Of a stretch of DNA of 5,139 nucleotides, positions 1 through 5,139 are shown one piece after another (within the stretch, counting starts at the first letter, position 1; every line of letters begins with the position of its first letter). The DNA comes from Flavobacteriales bacterium (GTDB lineage: Bacteria > Bacteroidota > Bacteroidia > Flavobacteriales > Flavobacteriaceae). The notes beneath the pieces were generated by a model, which made no database searches, was not told the DNA's origin, and saw nothing but the letters and a program-made list of their open reading frames with translations. Where the stretch lies: positions 1-5,139 of the forward strand of contig JAMONI010000341.1 in the NCBI GenBank assembly GCA_027065935.1, in the 5' to 3' direction. The position numbers and the translations under genes are program-made.

Positions 1-1341
1 TTCCCCGAACTCACTCGAGCCGATACCATGCTGACGGTGCAATGGGACGAAGCCTTGGATGTGGAAACTCAAAAACGCCTTATCGATAGTTTGTTGCGCA
101 AACATCCTGACGTGGCGGAATACATGGCTTACATAGGCAAGCAGGATTTTTTATTGCAGCGCGACATGATTCAAGATCCGGCCGAAAGTCAAGTTTATGT
201 CCGTTTTTCTTCGTCTGCAAAACGCCGTCGGTTCGAAGATTGGCTTTCATATCAACCGGTTACGGGTATGCATTTTTCTTTTCGGCCGCCCGGCAATGTC
301 TTTTATTATATTTTCGGCAACCCTGAATCCGGCAAAGCATTCAAACTGTATTCCCGTTCGGAAAACCGGTTGCCCCCGCCCGGTTCTCTGCTTCGTTGGA
401 CGAGCCGTTTTCCCGGACTTGAAGTTCCTCTGCAGGAAGTGCGAAGCATTCGCATCAAACCCGATAAGTTATTGTTTTATGACATACCCTACGAACGGCT
501 GAAAATGAGCTTGCAAAGTCTGTTGGAATCCTACACGGTGGACCAGATGAAAAACGAAAAAGAATATGTTCCCATCCGCTTACGCACGACCGGTGGTGAT
601 TTCTACGAAAAGTTTCGCAAAACTTATGTGTACAGCCGAAACGGAAAACAGGTTCCGCTAAGTGTGTTGGCGGAAATTCGAACGCGCAGCGATTGGAAAA
701 AAATCACGGCCGATCGCAAAGGGGAATATTTGGCCTACACGCCGCCTTCGGAAATGACGGAGGAAAGTATAAAAAAAACCATCCGGGAAAGTCCGTTTAT
801 AATGGTACCGGCCCATTCTGGACAAAGGAAACTTTTCAAAGAATTGATATGGGTTACCGGTGTGGCGCTAGTGTTGTTATATTTAATTATGGCCGCCCAA
901 TTCGAATCCTTATGGCAACCGCTTATTATCCTGTTGGAAATTCCTGTCAACACGGGTTTTGCTTTGTTGGTGCTATCCCTGTCGGGCAATTCCGTCAACA
1001 TCATGTCGCTCATCGGTCTGATTGTGATGAGCGGTATCGTGGTGAACGACAGTATTCTGAAAATTCATACCGTAAATCTCTTATTGCGTGGCGGACTACC
1101 TTTGGAACAAGCGGTTCACGAGGCCGGAAAAATCCGGCTCAAACCTATATTAATGACTACTTTTACCACCGTTTTTGCTCTGTTGCCCGTGTTGTTTATG
1201 CAAGGTATGGGCGCCGAGTTGCAGAAACCTTTGGCTTGGGTGGTTACGGGCGGTCTTTTGGCCGGAACCTTTGTCAGCCTGTTTTTTATTCCGTCGGCTT
1301 ACAAGTTTTTTTACCGTATGTTTGAAAAACATAGCGTATGA
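1..1341 (+). CDS. RND-family efflux transporter permease subunit, C-terminal part (5' truncated by window edge)
   Basis: Inner-membrane proton-driven pump subunit of a tripartite exporter (AcrB-like superfamily); the substrate cannot be told from this part. The frame is open to base 1, so the ATG at 28 is only an internal Met and 446 codons are visible. The first ~280 residues are the second periplasmic loop: a PC1-like stretch near bases 30-230, then a docking/porter region with IKPDKLLFYDIPYERL (about 451-498), which matches the usual 'PDRERLALYGIS' segment, and KQVPLSVLAEI, which matches 'GLVPLSDVAEV'. Five membrane helices follow, matching TM8-12: about 841-903, 919-984, 991-1059, 1138-1200 and 1231-1314. 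Family signatures are AAQFESLWQPLI, NIMSLIGLIVMSGIVVNDSI and RLKPILMTTFTT. The proton-relay aspartates of TM4 lie outside the window. It overlaps the following TolC gene by 4 bp, which implies one operon. The HAE-like sequence argues for drug or amphiphile export rather than metal, but that is inference. Confidence 0.95.
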   Translation, partial: FPELTRADTMLTVQWDEALDVETQKRLIDSLLRKHPDVAEYMAYIGKQDFLLQRDMIQDPAESQVYVRFSSSAKRRRFEDWLSYQPVTGMHFSFRPPGNVFYYIFGNPESGKAFKLYSRSENRLPPPGSLLRWTSRFPGLEVPLQEVRSIRIKPDKLLFYDIPYERLKMSLQSLLESYTVDQMKNEKEYVPIRLRTTGGDFYEKFRKTYVYSRNGKQVPLSVLAEIRTRSDWKKITADRKGEYLAYTPPSEMTEESIKKTIRESPFIMVPAHSGQRKLFKELIWVTGVALVLLYLIMAAQFESLWQPLIILLEIPVNTGFALLVLSLSGNSVNIMSLIGLIVMSGIVVNDSILKIHTVNLLLRGGLPLEQAVHEAGKIRLKPILMTTFTTVFALLPVLFMQGMGAELQKPLAWVVTGGLLAGTFVSLFFIPSAYKFFYRMFEKHSV

Positions 1342-2672
1342 AATACCGTTTCTTCTTGATATTGTTGTGGGTATGGACGATAGTCGCTTCACAAGAAGCT
1401 TGGACCTTGGAGCGTTGTTTGCACCGTGCCATGACACATCATCCCGAATTAAACGCCCGCCGTTTGGCGGCGTTGAGCGATTCGTTACGATGGCAACTAA
1501 GCCGTGCCGATCGATGGCCCCGTGCCGAATGGACCATAGGGCAAGGTTTTCAGTTGGGCGAAACCTTCAACGTATCCACCGGTGTGGGACAACGCAAAAG
1601 CAGTTACACTTCTTATAATTTGAGCATTCAAACCGTCGTGTTTGAAGGTTTGGCCAAGACCCGTCAAATGCATTATTACGACGCGTTGCGCCGCAAAAGC
1701 CGGATTGAAGTTTCGGAAACGGCTTGGCAATTGCAATCCGAAATCATTACCTTGTTTTATCAATTGCTTTATGATGCCGAAAGTCTCGACATACAAAATG
1801 AATTACTTCAAATCCAAACACAAATCACCCGGATTGCCGGAAAGCTTTATAATGAACACTTACGCCCGTATGACGAATACCTCTCGGCACAAACCGACTT
1901 GGCCGGCCTCAAACGTTTAAGAGAAGATTTAAAAAAACAATATCTCGTTCATCAGGCACGTCTAACAGAGCTGTTGCATTTGGACACATCCGCCATTCGA
2001 CTTATACCACCGGCAGATTCGATTCCGAGAATGCTTAAACGTTTGCCGGCATCCGAACATTTGCCTCAAATTCGCTCGGCTATGGCTGAAATCGAAGCGT
2101 GGGAATTTCGTAAAAAAACGGAAAAAGCCCGGCGCTTTCCGCAATTGTTTTTGCGCTACTCTTACGGAAGCAGTTATTATCACTTGTTGGGAGAAAAAGA
2201 TTTGATTTACAACCGGGAAACCGGCCGGTGGGAAGCCTTCGGGCCTTGGGAGCAATTTCGCAGCAATCAGTTGCATTATGTTTATGCCGGGTTGCGCATA
2301 CCCCTTTTTGAAGGTTTTCGCCTGAAACGCAATGTGGAAATAGCCGACTTGGAGCTTCGTGCCGCCCGCAAACGCTTGCAATCCCGCCAACGCCGACTTC
2401 AAAGTCTTTTCGCCCAATGGACGGCCGAAGCCGAAAGTGCTTATAACCAATGGAAAGCCCAACGGAAAATTGTCCGGCTTCGTGAAGAAAACCTCCGGTT
2501 GTATGAACAAAAATACCGTAACCGAACCGTCCCGTACGAGCAATGGCAACGCCGGCGCGAAGCTTATCTGCAAGCCCGGATGATGCTAAGCCGGTATAAG
2601 TGGGAAACCTTTATGAAATACGAACTGCTCAAACGACTTTTCTCGGACTTCAATACACAGGATTTTCGTTAG
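1338..2672 (+). CDS. TolC-family outer-membrane efflux channel protein
   Basis: Outer-membrane and periplasmic exit duct that pairs with the RND pump encoded just upstream; it should form a trimeric barrel-tunnel. The 444 residues fit the family. The N-terminus is a signal peptide (MKYRF, a hydrophobic run to about residue 17, then ASQ); there is no lipobox Cys, so it is probably not a lipoprotein. The start ATG overlaps the RND stop as ATGA, a typical coupled start, and no Shine-Dalgarno is visible. The internal duplication of TolC shows clearly. Repeat 1 has a helix at about 22-62, a beta pair at about 63-103 ending VVFEG, and a long helix at about 106-215. Repeat 2 has a helix at about 240-266, a beta pair at about 267-326 ending PLFEG, and a helix at about 327-435. 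The LRPYDEYLSAQTDL stretch corresponds to the conserved 'xxPxxDxLxAxxxL' helix segment. The repeat-2 beta hairpin is longer than that of repeat 1 (about 40 residues between strands, rich in aromatic residues), suggesting a large surface loop. The helices are rich in Arg and Gln. Confidence 0.93.
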   Translation: MKYRFFLILLWVWTIVASQEAWTLERCLHRAMTHHPELNARRLAALSDSLRWQLSRADRWPRAEWTIGQGFQLGETFNVSTGVGQRKSSYTSYNLSIQTVVFEGLAKTRQMHYYDALRRKSRIEVSETAWQLQSEIITLFYQLLYDAESLDIQNELLQIQTQITRIAGKLYNEHLRPYDEYLSAQTDLAGLKRLREDLKKQYLVHQARLTELLHLDTSAIRLIPPADSIPRMLKRLPASEHLPQIRSAMAEIEAWEFRKKTEKARRFPQLFLRYSYGSSYYHLLGEKDLIYNRETGRWEAFGPWEQFRSNQLHYVYAGLRIPLFEGFRLKRNVEIADLELRAARKRLQSRQRRLQSLFAQWTAEAESAYNQWKAQRKIVRLREENLRLYEQKYRNRTVPYEQWQRRREAYLQARMMLSRYKWETFMKYELLKRLFSDFNTQDFR

Positions 2673-2720
2673 AAGGCGGTGAAACGTCTTTCGTGTGCTT
2701 TTGCTTTCCTTCAATGTTTT

Positions 2721-3287
2721 TTAAAAAGCGTCTTTTTTTACCCAATTGCCGAACATTTCCCTGAATTTTTCCAGTTTGGGTATAATAACAAATTGACAAT
2801 AAGGATTTTCGGGATGATTGGCAAGATAATTTTTATGATAATCTTCCGCAGGCCAAAACTCGGACGCAGGTTCGATTTGTGTAACGACAGGCCGGTCGAA
2901 GACACGGTTTTTCTCCAAAAAGTCGATATAGGCTTCCACCGTTTCCTTTTGGGCGGGCGTGGTGTAAAATACGGCCGAGCGGTATTGCGTGCCTACGTCG
3001 TTGCCTTGCCGGTTGAGTTGAGTGGGGTCGTGGGTGGCAAAGAAAACTTCCAATAGCTTGTCGTATCCGATTTTTTCGCTGTCATATATGATCATAACCG
3101 CTTCCGCGTGTCCGGTTTTTCCCGTGACCACTTGCTCGTAAGTGGGGTTCTTGACATACCCGCCCGTATATCCGGGTATCACTTCCAATACGCCGTCCAA
3201 TTGCTTGAAAATAGCTTCGGTACACCAAAAACATCCGCCGGCAAAAACAGCGGTCCGGGGAATGATATTTTTTTTGTTTGAGTTCAT
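2721..3287 (-). CDS. msrA: peptide-methionine (S)-S-oxide reductase MsrA
   Basis: Reduces the S-epimer of methionine sulfoxide, free or in proteins, back to methionine using thioredoxin-type reductant, and so repairs oxidative damage. The 188 residues cover a full single-domain MsrA with no fused MsrB. There is no signal peptide, so it should be cytoplasmic. Visible signatures are GGCFWCTEA (residues 17-25, catalytic Cys19 followed by Phe-Trp and the conserved Glu24), GYTGG (39-43), GHAEAV (59-64), the HDPTQLNRQGNDVGTQYRS stretch (86-104), and the PAEDYHKNYL region (146-155). Cysteines are at 19, 22 and 164 only, so the resolving Cys is 22 or 164. The Met at 3287 fits: it is preceded by an A-run (AAAAAAA), the usual Bacteroidota start context, and a TACATTTG element lies 23 bp upstream. 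It runs convergent to tolC and is separated by 169 bp from the barrel gene on the same strand, so it is probably its own transcription unit. Confidence 0.97.
   Translation of the reverse strand: MNSNKKNIIPRTAVFAGGCFWCTEAIFKQLDGVLEVIPGYTGGYVKNPTYEQVVTGKTGHAEAVMIIYDSEKIGYDKLLEVFFATHDPTQLNRQGNDVGTQYRSAVFYTTPAQKETVEAYIDFLEKNRVFDRPVVTQIEPASEFWPAEDYHKNYLANHPENPYCQFVIIPKLEKFREMFGNWVKKDAF
2723..2739 (+). terminator. possible terminator of the RND-TolC operon (A/T-rich hairpin with T-run)
   Basis: AAAAAG at 2723-2728 pairs with CTTTTT at 2732-2737 around a CGT loop, and the T-run continues to 2739. It lies 50 bp past the TolC stop and overlaps the stop and last codons of the convergent msrA. The stem has only one G-C pair, so it is weak as an intrinsic terminator. 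The A-tract/T-tract symmetry could let it act on both strands. No better hairpin is visible in the 48-bp gap itself. Confidence 0.3.
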
Positions 3288-3310
3288 TTTTTTATCGTTT
3301 GATTACGTGT

Positions 3311-3318
3311 CAAATGTA
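3311..3318 (-). promoter_or_regulatory. probable -7 promoter element of msrA
   Basis: On the minus strand this reads TACATTTG, an exact match to the Bacteroidota sigma-ABfr -7 consensus TAnnTTTG. Its end is 23 bp from the msrA ATG, giving an expected leader of roughly 15-20 nt. I see no convincing TTG-type -33 element 17-23 bp further upstream; that stretch instead contains the GC-rich palindrome at 3328-3338, which may mean activator dependence or a weak promoter. Confidence 0.5.
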
Positions 3319-3327
3319 AGAAATAAT

Positions 3328-3338
3328 CGGCATTGCCG
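3328..3338. repeat. perfect 11-bp palindrome upstream of the msrA -7 element
   Basis: CGGCA-T-TGCCG is a perfect inverted repeat with a single central base, 9 bp upstream of TACATTTG on the msrA strand. It therefore occupies the expected spacer/-33 region. Looser AT-rich arms flank it (AATAAT on one side, AATCATT on the other). The placement would suit an operator, but the palindrome is short and occurs once, so chance is a real possibility. Confidence 0.3.
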
Positions 3339-3373
3339 GGGGAATCATTCGGGTTGTGTTCCTTTCTCTCTTT

Positions 3374-3404
3374 AAAATCCTCCGGATTTTATGTCCGGTT
3401 TTTT
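3374..3404. repeat. overlapping hairpins in the msrA/barrel intergenic spacer
   Basis: Two alternative hairpins share bases here. One is AAAATCC (3374-3380) with GGATTTT (3384-3390), a 7-bp stem with a TCC loop. The other is CCGGA (3382-3386) with TCCGG (3394-3398), a 5-bp stem followed on the plus strand by T6 (3399-3404), which is terminator-like in that direction. No plus-strand gene ends nearby, so any role would be to stop antisense or pervasive transcription from the msrA side. On the minus strand there is no U-tract after either stem. TGTCCGG (3392-3398) recurs directly at 3418-3424. Confidence 0.3.
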
Positions 3405-3441
3405 CCACTCGGATGTTTGTCCGGCCGGGGGCGTTTAAGCG

Positions 3442-3458
3442 AAAAATCCTTGCGGATT
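3442..3458 (-). terminator. possible intrinsic terminator overlapping the stop codon of the barrel gene
   Basis: Read on the minus strand, AATCC and GGATT close a GCAA tetraloop (a stable GNRA type), and the T-run extends to five Ts. The first arm begins within the TAA stop of the barrel gene. The stem is only 5 bp with two G-C pairs, so it may be an inefficient terminator, allowing some read-through toward msrA. Confidence 0.35.
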
Positions 3459-5082
3459 ACTTAAATGAATACACAACTCCGGCCAGGATGTGCAGTCCGT
3501 GAACCGGGTATTGATAATAGAGCCAATCCCTCCGGTTGAGTAAATTATTTGCTTCCGCATAAATGTAAAGTCCTTGCAGGAGCTTGTATCCCATAGCGAG
3601 ATTTACATCCACCGTTTCGCCGGTTTTTACCGTGTTGCCGTTCCATAAGTCGTAGCGCGGGCCTATATAATACAAATTGCTTCGCCCGTCGAATTTTCCT
3701 ATGTTGAACCTTAAAAGCCATGATACTTTATAATCTTCCGAGTTCCAAGCTTTCGGTTGGGTTTGCAGTGTGTATTGATAATAGTCGAACTTGAGTTTGG
3801 TTTCAAAATGCTCGTTTGCTACGTAGGATAAGTGTGTTTTGAAATAGAAATAATCCAAATCGTCGTAAACGGGCGTAAGCGTTAAGCCTTCGGGCCGGTT
3901 GGTGAGGATTAACAACGGGCGGTTTTTTTCTTGCACCATACCCAATGACAGATTGAAATTCATTCGGGTACCTATGGCGCCCTTAAAACCTCCTTTGAAA
4001 TGGTAGGGCGTGGAGGTGGGTTTTAGGGCCTTTACCGGTGCGATGTAACGGTTGTCGTTCAACAATTCGTTATACGAGCGGGTTTTAATTCCGCCTTCAT
4101 AACGCAGGTAGAGGGTTAGCATTTCCGGTATCATGTTATATTCCACGGCGACGTCGGGATAAAACAATACGGCATCGTTGATATCGGTTCGGTTTTGGTA
4201 AAAGAGTTTAAAACCGAGCTTGAACAAAAATCTTTCCCGTTCATAGCGAAAGGCAGGTTGAATGCCGGCTTGCCAATTGGAGTATCCCGTTTCGGCATTT
4301 CCGTTGCTCGAGGCGGCGGAAAGTTTGGTTTCGATATCGAATCCGGCGAGCGGGAACAGAAGTCCCGAACCCAGTTTTACCGAGTGTTCATATCCCGTAT
4401 AAGCCGAGAGGTATCGGTAACGTACTTCGACGCTTCGGAAAAAGTTTTCGTAAAACGTTCCCTCCGTTTGCAATCCGATGCCGTGATTGGTAAAGGGCGT
4501 TTTCAATACTTGCAAGGGCGTCAATGTGTCCCGGTAGGCCGAGCGGTTGGCCTCATAACCGGCTTTGACAGACCACCGGGAAACATCGGTTTTTTTCCGG
4601 GCGAATATTTCGACATTGAAATCCGAAAAAGCATTGAGCCGGAGGCTGTCGTACCGTGTGTTGCCCAAGCTGAAGAAAGACAGGCTACCTCCGGCATTTA
4701 AACCGTTTTGTAAATTGTGATCGTAGAAAGTTTTTAAGCGGAATGCCTTTTCGTTACCCACGCCGAGTTCCAAATAACCGGGGATATTATCCAACCGGGT
4801 TGTTTTTACGGAAGGGCGTACCAGTTTGCCTTTTTCGGCCATATAGGTCGAAACGGCTTCAATGTCAAGGGGAGTGTAAGTTTGCGGTATTTTGGTAAAG
4901 TCCGCTTCCGGATCCGGCGGCGGATTGACCGAGATTTTGTCGGCATCGCGCACGGTGGGTGTATAGGATTTTACTACCGTGACGGTTTGGTTTTGCAGTG
5001 AATCGCGTTTGTGTTGTGCGATTGTTGTTGTTGAAACCGTCATCAGCACAAGGGCTATGGTGTGGCTCAAAAGTCTATTCAT
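3457..5082 (-). CDS. TonB-dependent-receptor-like outer-membrane beta-barrel protein lacking a plug domain
   Basis: A 541-residue outer-membrane protein. I chose the Met at 5082, not the upstream in-frame ATG at 5112, because it gives a clean signal peptide (MNRLL, a hydrophobic core, STTTIA with cleavage near residue 22) and lies one base after the stop of an upstream reading frame. After the signal comes QTVTVV (32-37), which resembles a TonB box, then KSYTPTVRDADKI and a Pro-rich linker to about residue 100. From about 102 (GYLELGVGN) to the end there are alternating amphipathic strands. The C-terminal part, with YIYAEANNLLNRR then YYQYPVHGLHILAGVVYSF, is the classical end of TonB-dependent receptors. 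Only about 65 residues separate the TonB-box-like motif from the barrel, too few for the usual ~120-150-residue plug. Related Bacteroidota proteins with 'VVKPYTPT..DA' starts are commonly labelled TonB-dependent receptor; no substrate is known to me. The final residue is Lys rather than the common terminal Phe. No promoter is seen next to the start, which suggests it is transcribed with the gene upstream. Confidence 0.88.
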   Translation of the reverse strand: MNRLLSHTIALVLMTVSTTTIAQHKRDSLQNQTVTVVKSYTPTVRDADKISVNPPPDPEADFTKIPQTYTPLDIEAVSTYMAEKGKLVRPSVKTTRLDNIPGYLELGVGNEKAFRLKTFYDHNLQNGLNAGGSLSFFSLGNTRYDSLRLNAFSDFNVEIFARKKTDVSRWSVKAGYEANRSAYRDTLTPLQVLKTPFTNHGIGLQTEGTFYENFFRSVEVRYRYLSAYTGYEHSVKLGSGLLFPLAGFDIETKLSAASSNGNAETGYSNWQAGIQPAFRYERERFLFKLGFKLFYQNRTDINDAVLFYPDVAVEYNMIPEMLTLYLRYEGGIKTRSYNELLNDNRYIAPVKALKPTSTPYHFKGGFKGAIGTRMNFNLSLGMVQEKNRPLLILTNRPEGLTLTPVYDDLDYFYFKTHLSYVANEHFETKLKFDYYQYTLQTQPKAWNSEDYKVSWLLRFNIGKFDGRSNLYYIGPRYDLWNGNTVKTGETVDVNLAMGYKLLQGLYIYAEANNLLNRRDWLYYQYPVHGLHILAGVVYSFK

Positions 5083-5083
5083 G

Positions 5084-5139
5084 TTATTCGATTTCATTGG
5101 GAACGTCTTCATTTTTTCGGGATTGTTCGGCTTTGATTT
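5084..5139 (-). CDS. C-terminal end of an upstream gene, product unknown (truncated by window edge)
   Basis: On the minus strand one frame runs from the window edge through 17 codons (ending KNEDVPNEIE) to TAA at 5086-5084. The stop is one base before the ATG of the barrel gene, the spacing expected for a translationally coupled operon. The charged, acidic composition is plausible for a soluble C-terminus. The piece is too short to identify. In Bacteroidota I recall genes for TPR-repeat proteins preceding barrels of this type, but that is memory, not something the sequence shows. Two rival readings exist: a frame ending TGA at 5111-5109, and the open frame continuous with the barrel gene. Confidence 0.5.
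   Translation of the reverse strand, partial: IKAEQSRKNEDVPNEIE

Noticed and set aside
28..30. ATG at 28 as the start of the RND gene
   Set aside because: The frame is open to base 1 and the protein would begin in the middle of the second periplasmic loop of an RND pump. The gene is cut by the window edge, not naturally short.
693..1325. A 210-codon plus-strand frame inside the RND gene
   Set aside because: It is a shifted frame of the transmembrane portion of the permease. The RND frame carries all the family signatures, so this is a shadow.
1962..2573. A 203-codon minus-strand open frame opposite tolC
   Set aside because: It is antisense to a TolC-family gene whose domain pattern is clear throughout. 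The composition looks like a mirror of the Arg/Gln/Glu-rich helices, not like a protein.
2673..2720. GAAA-CGTC-TTTC as a terminator in the convergent gap
   Set aside because: The stem is only 4 bp, mostly A-T, and is not followed by a T-run.
3421..3428. CCGGCCGG palindrome as a regulatory site
   Set aside because: It is short, low in complexity, and lies in a spacer already rich in CCGG; there is no positional link to a promoter.
4195..4701. A 168-codon plus-strand open frame opposite the barrel gene
   Set aside because: It lies wholly antisense to a well-supported outer-membrane protein gene. Its translation has no recognisable motif, and no start context or promoter is seen.

Overview
The window looks like an ordinary chromosomal segment from a member of the Bacteroidota. 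Four observations point there. The outer-membrane barrel protein is of a Bacteroidota type. A TAnnTTTG-type promoter element precedes msrA. Start codons are preceded by A-rich sequence rather than Shine-Dalgarno motifs. The RND and TolC proteins have a Bacteroidota flavour. I cannot place it to genus.

Layout: (i) 1-2672, plus strand: the 3' part of an RND efflux permease gene (cut by the window edge), overlapping by 4 bp (ATGA) a complete TolC-family outer-membrane channel gene. These are the inner-membrane pump and outer-membrane exit duct of one tripartite exporter; the periplasmic adaptor, if in the same operon, lies upstream of the window. (ii) 2673-2720: a 48-bp convergent gap, with an A/T-rich hairpin just beyond it that may end the efflux transcript. 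(iii) 2721-3287, minus strand: msrA, a stand-alone cytoplasmic peptide-methionine (S)-S-oxide reductase, apparently with its own promoter. (iv) 3288-3456: a 169-bp non-coding spacer with a -7 element, a perfect 11-bp palindrome and several short hairpins. (v) 3457-5082, minus strand: a TonB-dependent-receptor-like outer-membrane barrel with a signal peptide and a TonB-box-like motif but no room for a normal plug domain. (vi) 5084-5139, minus strand: the last 17 codons of a further gene, whose stop codon lies one base before the barrel gene's likely start, so the two probably form an operon.

The two halves do not obviously share one pathway: an export system faces, tail to tail, a methionine-repair gene and an outer-membrane protein unit. 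I see no mobile element, CRISPR array, rRNA or tRNA, and no system I would call clearly new. The item most worth following is the plugless barrel with an apparent TonB box and its unseen upstream partner.
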